A DNA stretch of 64,000 nucleotides, from assembly GCF_002483235.1 (NCBI RefSeq), contig NZ_DLHN01000018.1:77530-141529 (forward strand), written 5' to 3'. Position 1 is the first letter of the stretch, and the number at the start of each line of letters is the position of its first letter. The DNA comes from Pedobacter glucosidilyticus (GTDB taxonomy: Bacteria; Bacteroidota; Bacteroidia; Sphingobacteriales; Sphingobacteriaceae). Of the stretch, positions 9,765-19,261 are shown piece after piece. A program made the position numbers and the translations under genes. Below the pieces are notes generated by a model. The model did not search any database, had not been told where the DNA came from, and saw nothing but the letters and a program-made list of their open reading frames with translations.

Positions 9765-12299
9765 TTAATCTTTTAAAATACTACTTACCCTTCCTCCTCT
9801 GCCTTTACTATCAAAAGCTCTAAAGTTTACAGTTCCTTTATACAGAAAAGGTTTGGTGTATACTGTACTATTTGCATCTGGCAAGCTGCCATCTGTTGTA
9901 TATCTTAGGGTAAAACCCGGAAATTGAAAATTAGCTTTTATCCATCCGTTTTCTTTATGAATACCAACTGCAGGTATTCGATACTGATAACCACCATTTA
10001 AATAGTCTAAACGTGGTAGCTCTCTTTTACCCAAAAGGTTTACAAACCAATTCCAGTCTTGTGTATAAGCTTCTTGTGCCAATACACTATCTGCTGTAGA
10101 AGACCAAACAGGTTCGGCAGCCCACGCTCTTTCTGCAAAACCTAATAATTTAGGTAATAGCATATATTCTAATTGCTTCGGACCACTTATTTTCTCAGAC
10201 CAAATTTGGGCTTGTAAACCAACAATATTGCTTTGTCCGTAAGCTGTTAAGCGTTCTTTATTTTTTAAAATAGATTTATCTAACGGATTGCCTTGTAAAT
10301 CTTCTTTAGCACTTTTATAATAATCAAACGGATTGAAATAGAAAGGTTTATCTACATCAACATAAGAACCCCAATATAAACCGGGTTCATCAGCGTCTTT
10401 TTCATAAGCCAAATCAAAATAAAAATTTGTTACAGGAGCTAAAATAACTTGATAACCTGCATTGGCTAAACGGTATGCTAAATCTTCTTGTCCCCAACCC
10501 CAAACGTTATTCCATACATAGGTATGAAAATTTTGTGTCGTAAAATCTGGGTTAGCGATATAATGATTTTTACCATCTAGTTTAGTTTTACGCATAGCTA
10601 CTTCTTCCCAACCAGAAAGGTAAAAGCCTTTTTGCTTTAAGATGTTGTTGGCTTTTGCCAGATAATAGTACCATAAATCATCATACTCTTTGATGTTTTC
10701 TTTTTGCATAAGGTTTTGGATAGCTGGCGATTTTTGCCATACACCCGCTGGAACTTCATCCCCACCTAAATGGATGGTTTTTAAAGGTGCATCTGCTTGC
10801 TGATACATAGCTATAATTTCATCCACAACTTTTTCTATGAAGGTATAAGTGGATGGTAAGGCTACATTCATGACATTATCACGATAGCCCTGAACAGATT
10901 TGTATATAGAAATATCTGCTGTATCTCTTAACAAATAACGCTTAGCTTCTAACGGATTACCTGCTTTCATGAAACGCTCATATCTGGCATCCATAGCTTT
11001 TATAGCTGCTCGGGCATGTCCAGGAGTTTCTATCTCGGGGATGATATTGATATGTCTGGCTTTTGCATAGCGTAAAATTTCTAAAAAATCTGCTTTGCTA
11101 TAAAAACCACTTCCGGGGAAAGCACTAGTATCTGGTCCTGAACCATAAGCAGGTTGTAAATTTTGCTTATCATCTAAAGTATGACCTCTTTTTGCTCCTA
11201 TTTGCGTAAGTTCTGGCAAAGCAGGTATTTCTAAGCGCCAGCCTTCATCATCATTTAAATGGAAATGCAGATTGTTTAACTTATAAAGTGCCATTAAATC
11301 TAAAACTTTTAATACTTGAGCCTTAGTTTGGAAATTTCTGGCTACATCTAACATAAAAGAGCGGTAACCAAACCTCGGCTCATCTGTAATTTCTACAGCA
11401 GGAATAGCAATTTGAGTTTGTTTTGCTTTCCAAACCGATAAAGGCATCAGCATTTTTAATGATTGTATGGCATAAAAAGCACCTGCTGTTTGTGTTGCCG
11501 TAATGATGATAGAATCAGGTTTAACCTTTAGCTGATAGGCTTCTTTTGCTAAACCATTTACTTTTTTAAAGATGATAACAGGTGTTGATACATCTTTATT
11601 AGTTGTCAGTTTTTTGCCTAAAAACTGGGCAATATCATCTTGCAAAAGTTTAGCCTCATGACTAAAAAATTCATCAAAAACTAAAACAGTTTTTGCACTT
11701 AAAACAAATTGCCCTTGTAGTTTAACAGTATTTATTGGAGATGGTAAAATTATCCTACTGGCTGATAATGTTTCATTTTTTATGGCTTCATTCTTTTGAT
11801 AGATGGATGCTGGAGATAATTTCAATTTAGCTTTCTCTTGATTTGGAACAGCATTAATTTTGAAATTTACAATGTTATAAGTTTTTTTTGGATCCTTATC
11901 AAAAACCAAGTATAAGCCTCCTGGTCCATCAGAATAAGTTAAAGCTTTACCTTCTGCCACATAAGTGATTACACTTTTTGTTGCAGGTAAAACGGCTTTG
12001 AAATTTGCATGAGGTGTTAAACTACAAAACTCACCATTAATAGTTGTTATAATAGCATTTTTAGTAATTACTTGGGTAGCCTTTCTAGGGTGCGAAAAAT
12101 AAAGCTTCCAACCGCTGGCTGGCAAAATTTGTTGGCTTTTATTATGGATAATAAAAGATGCTGTAAACTGATTTTTACCTTCATAATTATTGGATAATAA
12201 AGTCCACTCTACTTCTAATTTGTTTATGTCTATGGGTTGTGCTTTTAAACCAAAACCTGATAGTAGGATTAAACAGCTTAAAAATATTTTATTCATCAT
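9765..12299 (-). CDS. Secreted beta-N-acetylhexosaminidase, GH20
   Basis: 844 aa with a Sec signal peptide (cleavage near GFGLKAQ). Domains: an N-terminal CHB_HEX carbohydrate-binding domain (about 30-170), the GH20b domain, the GH20 TIM barrel (about 300-700) and a C-terminal Fn3-like chitobiase domain (RYTTDGSLPDANSTVYTKPF). The catalytic Asp514-Glu515 pair sits in HLGGDEVPAG; the Asp polarises the substrate N-acetyl group. Expected reaction: release of terminal GlcNAc or GalNAc from chito-oligosaccharides, glycoproteins or peptidoglycan fragments. It is the last gene of the minus-strand operon beginning near 20.7 kb, 60 bp after the propeller gene. Confidence 0.93.
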   Translation of the reverse strand: MMNKIFLSCLILLSGFGLKAQPIDINKLEVEWTLLSNNYEGKNQFTASFIIHNKSQQILPASGWKLYFSHPRKATQVITKNAIITTINGEFCSLTPHANFKAVLPATKSVITYVAEGKALTYSDGPGGLYLVFDKDPKKTYNIVNFKINAVPNQEKAKLKLSPASIYQKNEAIKNETLSASRIILPSPINTVKLQGQFVLSAKTVLVFDEFFSHEAKLLQDDIAQFLGKKLTTNKDVSTPVIIFKKVNGLAKEAYQLKVKPDSIIITATQTAGAFYAIQSLKMLMPLSVWKAKQTQIAIPAVEITDEPRFGYRSFMLDVARNFQTKAQVLKVLDLMALYKLNNLHFHLNDDEGWRLEIPALPELTQIGAKRGHTLDDKQNLQPAYGSGPDTSAFPGSGFYSKADFLEILRYAKARHINIIPEIETPGHARAAIKAMDARYERFMKAGNPLEAKRYLLRDTADISIYKSVQGYRDNVMNVALPSTYTFIEKVVDEIIAMYQQADAPLKTIHLGGDEVPAGVWQKSPAIQNLMQKENIKEYDDLWYYYLAKANNILKQKGFYLSGWEEVAMRKTKLDGKNHYIANPDFTTQNFHTYVWNNVWGWGQEDLAYRLANAGYQVILAPVTNFYFDLAYEKDADEPGLYWGSYVDVDKPFYFNPFDYYKSAKEDLQGNPLDKSILKNKERLTAYGQSNIVGLQAQIWSEKISGPKQLEYMLLPKLLGFAERAWAAEPVWSSTADSVLAQEAYTQDWNWFVNLLGKRELPRLDYLNGGYQYRIPAVGIHKENGWIKANFQFPGFTLRYTTDGSLPDANSTVYTKPFLYKGTVNFRAFDSKGRGGRVSSILKD

Positions 12300-12359
12300 G
12301 ATTTAATTTAGGTATTGATATCATCTTACAGCATCTTTTAAAACAAACGCTTGTTTAAT

Positions 12360-14312
12360 TTATGGCGTATATTTCCATAAATCGGTATTTTTTTTAAAGT
12401 ATATATTTCCTAAAGCATCCACAGCTAATAAACTAGCTCCTTTATCTAAAATGGTAACTTCTTTAGTTTTTGGGTCGAGTTTAAAAAAGTTATTATTTCC
12501 TGTCCCATAAATCATCCCCGAAGGATGGATAGCTAAGAAAGCACTTCTCCAGATATGGCTTTTAAAAGGCGGAAAATCATATAATTTATAGGTTGATTGT
12601 ACTTCTTTTTTAACAGCATCGTAAATAAACAAAGTACCATCGGCAACTCCCCAAATGTGTCCATCAGGTCCGTTCATTAAGCAAGTTATCGCAGTGGCAT
12701 TAGGTACAGGTACTAATTCATGAGTTTTCATATTCTTATCTAAATCCCATGAGAAAAGAACCGCTTCTTTTGTGGCTGGCAAAATACCTAAACCACCAGA
12801 AATGGTTGTACCTACTAAAATTTCTTTGCCTGTATAAGCTAAACTAGAGATAGCTTGTTGCTTTATTGGCTCATGAAAAGCTTTTAATTCTTGCGTTTTC
12901 ACATCAAATGTAATCAAAGAACCTCCTAGCTTACCATACTCAGGTATCATTCCAAAAACCATTTGCTGGCGTTCTGGAATACTTAATACGGCAAAAGATC
13001 TACTTTGTCCTTCTATTTCACCAAGCTTTTTTGGATTATTAGCTTTCAAATCCCATTTCTGTTGCGTATGGTATTGGTAAAATTTACCTTTTGGATAAAT
13101 TCCGAAATAGATATTTTCGCCTTGTGAGGCCATACCTTCGGTTTGATCTAAACCGGATAATCTGCTTTTCTGACCACTCACCGGATGGTAAGTTGCATGT
13201 CCGCCAGCTAAATACCCTCCCATCCAGATATTACCATCAGGACCGTAAAGCAAAGCATTGATAGGAATGGGTTGTGCCGGAATTGCTAATTTAGTCTTCT
13301 CTGAAGTTTTATTTTTAAGACTGTATTTAACTAAATTGGCTCCTGATGTTAATATATAAACATCATCTTTAATAATTTTTATTGCATTAGCCGTACCAAC
13401 ATCAGCCAAAAGCTTCTCTGCTAAAGCAGCAGATTTTGATGCATTAAAACTCATTAAAGAACCTTTAGCTGTATAAAAAGCTGCTTTGCCTTTTTGATCC
13501 GAAGCGACAGCTTTCATGTCTATGTCTTGAATTTCTTGCTCTATTTGTTTGGTTTTTAAATTATATACCAATGTAGTACTTCCGGCGGTTAAGAGCGCTA
13601 GAAGACGATCGGATCCGTTTTTACCCGGTATAATTTCTAAACTGTATACAAACTCTTTGTCTTGATATTTTTTGGGTAAAAGTTCCTTTTTTTCGCCGCT
13701 TATCGGATTAAGTTCTATTAAATGAGCATGAGAACCAATACCTGCATATAAAAGTCCGGTTTTGGCATGGTAGGCCAAGCTTCTTACATAATTCTCGCCA
13801 GCAACCAAAGGCCCTTTAGCAACATCAGAAAAACCATCTTTAGGGTGATATCTAAAAACCCTGCAGCCTGGATAGGTAGCACCAAAAACTTCACCATCTT
13901 TACCTGCCGTAAGGTTCCATAAATAGGTTTCGCCTTTTAAAGCTGTACCCAAATCTTCAACCTCTTGTGTACCGGGCTTGTGTTTAAAAAGATTACCACC
14001 TGCACCTGGGATATATAAATAACCATCACTAGCCTGTGCCATATCCCAAACACCATCAGATTCTGGTAAAGCTTTATCTAAAAGTAATTTTTTACTTTTA
14101 ACATCAAAAGCCAGTAAATGAGCTGGCTCCCCTCTAACAACGGTATAAACCAAGGGGTTTCCTTGCGTATCTTCAACAAAGATACTTCCTTGTATCATGG
14201 CGGCAAATACTTGCGGACCTAAGTTAGTAAACTTACCTGTTTTAGGTTGCGCAAAAGCAGCCAAAGAAATACCAGTCGCTATTACTAGCGTTAGCATATA
14301 TTTTAAGTTCAT
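12360..14312 (-). CDS. Secreted beta-propeller protein of unknown function
   Basis: 650 aa with a clear signal peptide (MLTLVIATGISLAAFAQ). The rest consists of repeated blades of the type DGYLYIPGAGGNLFKHKPGT, DGEVFGATYPGCRVFRYHPK and DGNIWMGGYLAGGHATYHPV. These recall NHL/virginiamycin-B-lyase-like propellers, but no family-specific catalytic residues could be assigned. It starts 3 bp after the DapA-like gene, which implies translational coupling to a cytoplasmic aldolase. A periplasmic or surface role in handling the same substrate is a reasonable inference; whether it binds or cleaves it is unknown. Confidence 0.7.
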   Translation of the reverse strand: MNLKYMLTLVIATGISLAAFAQPKTGKFTNLGPQVFAAMIQGSIFVEDTQGNPLVYTVVRGEPAHLLAFDVKSKKLLLDKALPESDGVWDMAQASDGYLYIPGAGGNLFKHKPGTQEVEDLGTALKGETYLWNLTAGKDGEVFGATYPGCRVFRYHPKDGFSDVAKGPLVAGENYVRSLAYHAKTGLLYAGIGSHAHLIELNPISGEKKELLPKKYQDKEFVYSLEIIPGKNGSDRLLALLTAGSTTLVYNLKTKQIEQEIQDIDMKAVASDQKGKAAFYTAKGSLMSFNASKSAALAEKLLADVGTANAIKIIKDDVYILTSGANLVKYSLKNKTSEKTKLAIPAQPIPINALLYGPDGNIWMGGYLAGGHATYHPVSGQKSRLSGLDQTEGMASQGENIYFGIYPKGKFYQYHTQQKWDLKANNPKKLGEIEGQSRSFAVLSIPERQQMVFGMIPEYGKLGGSLITFDVKTQELKAFHEPIKQQAISSLAYTGKEILVGTTISGGLGILPATKEAVLFSWDLDKNMKTHELVPVPNATAITCLMNGPDGHIWGVADGTLFIYDAVKKEVQSTYKLYDFPPFKSHIWRSAFLAIHPSGMIYGTGNNNFFKLDPKTKEVTILDKGASLLAVDALGNIYFKKNTDLWKYTP

Positions 14313-14315
14313 ATT

Positions 14316-15377
14316 TTACTTATCGTTTTTTAAAAATTCGCTTACAAAAGCGTCATCGTTTAAGTGTGGGTATGCCTTATAAACACGATCTATTTCTTCC
14401 ATTTGGCCATCAGAAAGTTCTTCTTTAGGGTTCAAGCACCACCTGCCTTCTAGTAAACCTTGTCTTCTTAAAACCTCATGAATTCCTGGTATACAGCCGT
14501 GGAAAGCATGTGATGGATCAAACAATGCGGCATTAACATCTGTAACTTCTATACCTTTAATCAGGAGTTCATGTGCCTTTTGTGCTGTTGGGTTTGCCCG
14601 ATGTTCTTTTATCTCTTCAAGTAATGCTACAGCTTTTTGTGTCCAAACTGCCCAATGACCTAATAAGCCACCAATAAACTGTTTCTCAAAAGTTTTTCCT
14701 TCTACCTCAAAACGGTAGATAGTCAACAAATCAGCCACAATATTATCATCATTACCGGTGTACATCGCTATTTTGTCTCTTCTTGAGGAATGGCTTACCG
14801 CCCTCATAACATCTAACGTTTGATAGCGATTAAAAGAAGCACATTTAATGGCTTCAATATTTTCAATCTCAGCAAATTGTAACCAAAAATCATAGCTAAA
14901 TATTCTACCTCCTACAGATGGCTGTAAGTAAAAACCAAAAACTGGCATTACAGCAGCAACAGCTCTAACACGCTCTAAGATTTGTTCCTCAGACCAGTTT
15001 TGTAAACCTCCCATACTTAGCAAGCCAATATCATAACCGTATTTTAAAGCTATTTCTGCTTCTTTAACGGCTTGTGCTGTTGGCCCACAAATACCTGCAA
15101 CTTTGATAAAAGGTCGGTCTAAACTTGCTTTGGCAACTTCTTCTGACGCTAATCTTAAAACCGTTTCAAAAAGATTTACTTCTGGGTCTCTGATTTCAAA
15201 CTGGGTAGAGTGTACACCAACGGCTATACCCCCAGCACCGCTGGACATATAATATCTGCTTAATTGTCTTTGCTTAAATTCGTTTAATGTTCTATCTGCA
15301 TTTAATGCCAATGGATGAGCCGGAATAACCGTTCCAAAATGTAAATGTCTTTTTAGCTCTTCTGATAATAATTTCAT
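14316..15377 (-). CDS. DapA/NanA-superfamily (dihydrodipicolinate synthase-like) aldolase or dehydratase
   Basis: 353 aa, longer than the ~295 aa of classical DapA. The Schiff-base lysine is Lys178 (EAIKCAS) and the partner tyrosine is Tyr150 (FYLQPSVGG). Their spacing of 28 is the same as Tyr133/Lys161 in E. coli DapA, so the active-site core is intact. The usual GTTGE segment is replaced by VGVHSTQ, arguing against lysine biosynthesis and for another 2-oxo-acid substrate. Its ATG overlaps the upstream SDR stop by 1 bp (TAATG), so the two are translationally coupled. Likely role: aldol cleavage or dehydration in catabolism of a sugar acid or related compound brought in by the neighbouring transporter. 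Confidence 0.85.
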   Translation of the reverse strand: MKLLSEELKRHLHFGTVIPAHPLALNADRTLNEFKQRQLSRYYMSSGAGGIAVGVHSTQFEIRDPEVNLFETVLRLASEEVAKASLDRPFIKVAGICGPTAQAVKEAEIALKYGYDIGLLSMGGLQNWSEEQILERVRAVAAVMPVFGFYLQPSVGGRIFSYDFWLQFAEIENIEAIKCASFNRYQTLDVMRAVSHSSRRDKIAMYTGNDDNIVADLLTIYRFEVEGKTFEKQFIGGLLGHWAVWTQKAVALLEEIKEHRANPTAQKAHELLIKGIEVTDVNAALFDPSHAFHGCIPGIHEVLRRQGLLEGRWCLNPKEELSDGQMEEIDRVYKAYPHLNDDAFVSEFLKNDK

Positions 15378-16393
15378 TAGAATTTACCTCCTCTTTCTTG
15401 AAAATGTGTTGCTTTACCAAACTCTTCACCACCTTGTTGTAACCAAGTTGCTGTGATATCTATAATTTCTCTTACCGTAACTTTAGGATAACCAAATAAC
15501 CTGTGGCATTCTGATGCATTATTAAGTAATGCTGTACCTTCTGCTTCATAAATAAACTTAGGCTCTTTACCAAAAATTTTCCCGAATTGGTTGGCTATCC
15601 ACTTAATTGACAGGGTTTCTGGACCTGTTACGTTTAACATTTTTGCTGGCGCCTCACAATGTAATAAAGAACGTATAGCAATTTCATTAGCATCTCCTTG
15701 CCAAATCACATTCACGTTTTCTGTACGCAGGTCAATTTCTCTGCCTTCTAGAACAGATTTTGCAAGTTCCATCATCACACCATATCTAAAATCTACAGCG
15801 TAGTTTAAGCGATAAATAAGTGTAGGTGTTTGATTTTTTTGAGAGAAATATTCAAATATACGTTCTCTGCCCAAACAAGACTGCGCATACTCACCAATAG
15901 GCTCTGGTGTAGTTTCTTCAGAAACACCGCCAGATGTTACAGGCACAAAAGGCAAAACATTACCTGATGAAAACGCTACGATATTTGAGTTTTTATATTT
16001 TTCTGCTACCCTACCCGGTAAATAAGCATTCATAGCCCAAGTAAAACCCTCTTTACCTGTTGTGCCAAATTTATTTCCAGCTAGGTAAATCACATTTTTA
16101 GCATCAGGGAGTGCTTGTAATTCTGCATCATTTAATAAATCGCAAGAAATGGTTTCTATACCTACAGCTTCTAATGCTGCTTTTGCTTTAGCATCAGAAA
16201 ATCTCGAAACACCAATAATTCTTTTGTTTATACCCGCGGCTTTAGCTGCAGCAACAGCTAGTTTACCCATACTTGGGCCCATTTTACCACCAATGCCTAA
16301 AAGAATAATATCTCCTTCTATTTTAGCCATATCAGCAATTAATGCTGCTGATGGTGCTAATAATTCAGATTCTAACTTTTCTAAATCTTTCAT
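15377..16393 (-). CDS. Extended-SDR NAD(P)-binding protein with altered catalytic motif
   Basis: 338 aa. A Rossmann nucleotide-binding motif (LLGIGGKMGPS, about residues 31-41) and the general arrangement of sugar epimerase/dehydratases are visible, with FSSGNVLPF carrying the catalytic Ser/Thr position. The YxxxK motif instead reads YAQSC (Tyr169 to Cys173): the following L-G-R-E matches the usual SK-L-x-x-E context, so the catalytic lysine appears replaced by cysteine. The protein may be a dehydrogenase with changed chemistry, or a binding or scaffold partner. It is tightly packed between the Nramp-like transporter (23 bp) and the DapA-like aldolase (1-bp overlap). Confidence 0.85.
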   Translation of the reverse strand: MKDLEKLESELLAPSAALIADMAKIEGDIILLGIGGKMGPSMGKLAVAAAKAAGINKRIIGVSRFSDAKAKAALEAVGIETISCDLLNDAELQALPDAKNVIYLAGNKFGTTGKEGFTWAMNAYLPGRVAEKYKNSNIVAFSSGNVLPFVPVTSGGVSEETTPEPIGEYAQSCLGRERIFEYFSQKNQTPTLIYRLNYAVDFRYGVMMELAKSVLEGREIDLRTENVNVIWQGDANEIAIRSLLHCEAPAKMLNVTGPETLSIKWIANQFGKIFGKEPKFIYEAEGTALLNNASECHRLFGYPKVTVREIIDITATWLQQGGEEFGKATHFQERGGKF

Positions 16394-16416
16394 TCGTTTC
16401 TTGCTTAATCTTATAA

Positions 16417-17631
16417 TTATTTAATAAATAGCTCGTAAAAATTCCAAATTGCCAAAGAGCTTAATAGTACTAAGCCTATAGCTCCGCCTACTTTAGCAAA
16501 ACTATTATTCACATTTTCACCCATCATTTTCTTGTCATTGGCAATAGAAAACATGGCTATACCTATAATGGGAACTAAAAATATGGTAACACTTTGTGCA
16601 AAAATGATAAGTTCTAAAGGTAGCTTTCCAAAGATGAGAGAAATGCTGGCTCCGCAAACCATCACTAAAGCTATCAGTAATCTTACTGCTTTAGAACTTA
16701 ATTTACTGCTATAACCCAAAGCATCGCCCAAAAGGCTACCGCCAACGGTAGCGTTACCAACCAATGATGAAAAAGAGGCACCAAATAAACCTGCTAAAAA
16801 TAAATCAGCTGCGTATGTCCCAAATAATGGTTCTAAAGCTTTAGACATTTCTGATGCAGAATTTACTTTTATTCCTTGCGGATGTAATACGGCAGCAGCA
16901 CAGATGATGACAACTGCACTCATGAGCCCTAAAATATATATACCTGTTGCGCTTCTGTTTTTTTGAGGTTTGGCGCCAGGCTTTCTGCTTTCCTGTACCA
17001 AATAAGCCTGATAAAAAGCACCTACTATAGAAAAACAAGAAGCCATAAAAGCTATTAGCAAACCTGTTGAACCCACTGGAAAACTTGGAATAAACCCACC
17101 AGCAATACCAGTTAAAGAAGGTTTACTCAAAAACAAAGTTGTTAAAAATGAGAAAAGCATCAATCCTACCAATGCAATCATTAAACGTTCTAGGGTTTTA
17201 TAAAAACTTCTAAAAAATAACAATGCAATGCCTAAGATATTGAAGACCAAAACCCATATCCAAGCTTTAGTACCGCTGGCTTCTGCAATGGCAATACCTA
17301 CCCCTATAGAGTTTCCTGCTTGAAAAGAAGTGGTGACTAAAAACACACCAAACCCTATTATTAATCCAGCTTTGTTACCCCATTTTACTTTGATTTGAGA
17401 TAAGAGACTATTTTCGCTACTTAACCCTATACGAGCCCCCATATTGGTAAAAATGAGCATAAAGAAGATAGCAATTATAACCACCCAAAGGGTTGAGTAG
17501 CCATACTCTGCACCAAGTTTTGAAGTAATGGTCATTTTACTTGGACCAAAAACCAGAGCTGCTGTAATAATACCTGGCCCTAGACCTTTTAATAATTTCA
17601 CCAGCTTATTTTGCTGATTTTGTTCTTCCAT
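16417..17631 (-). CDS. Nramp-fold membrane transporter lacking canonical metal-binding motifs
   Basis: 404 aa with about 11 hydrophobic helices and an Nramp-like N-terminus (KGLGPGIITAALVFGP). In true Nramp metal transporters helix 1 carries DPGN and helix 6 carries MPH(N). Here the corresponding segments are FGPSK (residues 28-32) and IVGAFYQAY (202-210), so none of the metal-coordinating Asp, Asn, Met or His is present. The protein is therefore unlikely to move Mn2+ or Fe2+. Its position directly before the SDR and DapA-like genes (gaps of 23 bp and -1 bp) suggests uptake of the organic substrate of those enzymes. Database annotation would probably read 'divalent metal cation transporter', which I think is misleading. 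Confidence 0.82.
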   Translation of the reverse strand: MEEQNQQNKLVKLLKGLGPGIITAALVFGPSKMTITSKLGAEYGYSTLWVVIIAIFFMLIFTNMGARIGLSSENSLLSQIKVKWGNKAGLIIGFGVFLVTTSFQAGNSIGVGIAIAEASGTKAWIWVLVFNILGIALLFFRSFYKTLERLMIALVGLMLFSFLTTLFLSKPSLTGIAGGFIPSFPVGSTGLLIAFMASCFSIVGAFYQAYLVQESRKPGAKPQKNRSATGIYILGLMSAVVIICAAAVLHPQGIKVNSASEMSKALEPLFGTYAADLFLAGLFGASFSSLVGNATVGGSLLGDALGYSSKLSSKAVRLLIALVMVCGASISLIFGKLPLELIIFAQSVTIFLVPIIGIAMFSIANDKKMMGENVNNSFAKVGGAIGLVLLSSLAIWNFYELFIK

Positions 17632-17632
17632 A

Positions 17633-19150
17633 CTAGCGGTTTTGTGCGATTTCTGTTTCGTTAATTTTAGAGGCCTGATTTCCCCAATTTTGTCTGATAT
17701 AATTAAGAATATCTGCCAACTCTTGATCTTTTAAAAAAGCGAAACTTGGCATTTTCTGAGGGTTTTCCTTTCTATTGATTCCATTTAACACCGCTTTAAT
17801 AAGACCTGTTGAAGGGCCATTTACAATAGCAGAACCTGCCAAAGCCGGAAAAACATCTTTTACGCCTTTTCCATCCGCCTGATGACAGGATACACAATAA
17901 CTTTGATACAGTTGTGCTGCATTTAAGTGTTGTGGCGTTGCTTGAGCCTTTGCACCTGTTAAAGGCTTTTTTAATACCTTATCGGATATACTTATTTTTA
18001 ATATCTTATCATCTCCGGGTAAGGGAAAATCAACTTGAGGTTTCCAATCTTTATTACTTGTTGAAATATAAATAACACCGTTTGCATCCACACATACATC
18101 TCTCAAACGCCCATAATAATTCTCAAAAAATATCTCTTCGGATACGATAGTTTTACCCTCTTCATTTAATTTTAAAACACGTAAACTTTGACCTTTTAAG
18201 GTAGTTAATAGTAGGCTATTATTCCACTCGGGAATACTTGCAGAACCATAATACGCTATACCAGCAGGAGCAATTACAGGAGTCCAAGATTTAACTGGCT
18301 CTTTGGTGTTATTTGCCTGAGCAAAAACAATTTCTTCTGGTAAATTATGTAAGCCTTCTATAGCAGGCCAACCATAATTTCTATTTTTTTCTATCAAATT
18401 TACTTCGTCCTCAATGGCATCTCCATGTTCAGATGTAAATACGTTTCCTTTATTGGTAACAGTAATACCCTGCATATTTCTAAAACCTCTGGCCCATACG
18501 TAACTTTTAGGATTTGGATTATCGGCTGGTATGCTGCCATCGGGGTTTAAACGCAAAATTTTACCATTCAAAAAGTTTAAGTCCTGAGATTCATCACCAT
18601 GATAAGCGTCGCCAGTTGCCCAAAGTATTTTACCAGATTTTGAGAAGGTTATACGCCCTCCATTATGTGCTTTAAAACCTTTAACTTTCAACAACTCTTT
18701 TGGAGACTCCAGTGTATCGCCTTTAAAAGTATACCTTACCAATTTATTAAATACCAAAGTATCGGTTTTTGTAGTATAATGCACATATACATAAGGATTT
18801 TGCTTAAAATCTGGATGAACTGCCATGGCTAGTAAACCCGCAGTTCTTTGATGCCAAACTTCTGGTATAACCAATAACTTTTTTTGTTGATGCGTTTCTA
18901 GATTGATACAAGATACAGCACCATATTGCTCTGTAAAAAACAAAAAATTATTATTCGTTATTGCAATATCCCAAGGTACTTCTAAACTATCTTGAAGAAT
19001 TTCTACCTTTAAAATACTAGATTCTAGTTTTACATTATCTAAGAAAGTTAAATCCTTGTTTTCTATCCTAGAACAAGAACACCATACAACAGAAAGCAAT
19101 ATCATAAAGCTTAAAACTCTGTTTATAGGTGTGGTAGGTATAATTGGCAT
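17633..19150 (-). CDS. PQQ-type sugar dehydrogenase fused to cytochrome c (periplasmic lipoprotein)
   Basis: 505 aa. The signal peptide is probably a lipobox (VVWCSC). Residues about 50-380 form a glucose/sorbosone dehydrogenase six-bladed propeller: VPWDIAITNNNFLFFTEQYG, MAVHPDFKQNPYVYVHY, a GDAYHGDESQDL segment, EHGDAIEDEVNLIEKNRNYG. The C-terminal ~90 residues are a class I cytochrome c with CVSCH heme attachment and the likely axial Met in KMPSFAF. Expected role: oxidation of an aldose or sugar alcohol outside the inner membrane, with electrons leaving through the fused heme. PQQ dependence is a family inference. It begins the very tight part of the operon (1 bp before the Nramp-like gene). 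Confidence 0.88.
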   Translation of the reverse strand: MPIIPTTPINRVLSFMILLSVVWCSCSRIENKDLTFLDNVKLESSILKVEILQDSLEVPWDIAITNNNFLFFTEQYGAVSCINLETHQQKKLLVIPEVWHQRTAGLLAMAVHPDFKQNPYVYVHYTTKTDTLVFNKLVRYTFKGDTLESPKELLKVKGFKAHNGGRITFSKSGKILWATGDAYHGDESQDLNFLNGKILRLNPDGSIPADNPNPKSYVWARGFRNMQGITVTNKGNVFTSEHGDAIEDEVNLIEKNRNYGWPAIEGLHNLPEEIVFAQANNTKEPVKSWTPVIAPAGIAYYGSASIPEWNNSLLLTTLKGQSLRVLKLNEEGKTIVSEEIFFENYYGRLRDVCVDANGVIYISTSNKDWKPQVDFPLPGDDKILKISISDKVLKKPLTGAKAQATPQHLNAAQLYQSYCVSCHQADGKGVKDVFPALAGSAIVNGPSTGLIKAVLNGINRKENPQKMPSFAFLKDQELADILNYIRQNWGNQASKINETEIAQNR

Positions 19151-19261
19151 AACCTAATCTTTTACATTTAATTATTTAAGATTTGAAAGTTATAAAAAAA
19201 ATTAAAAAGTAACTGAAAATTCTTTAATATTTTTTGTGACTATACTTTTAAAGTTATGATG

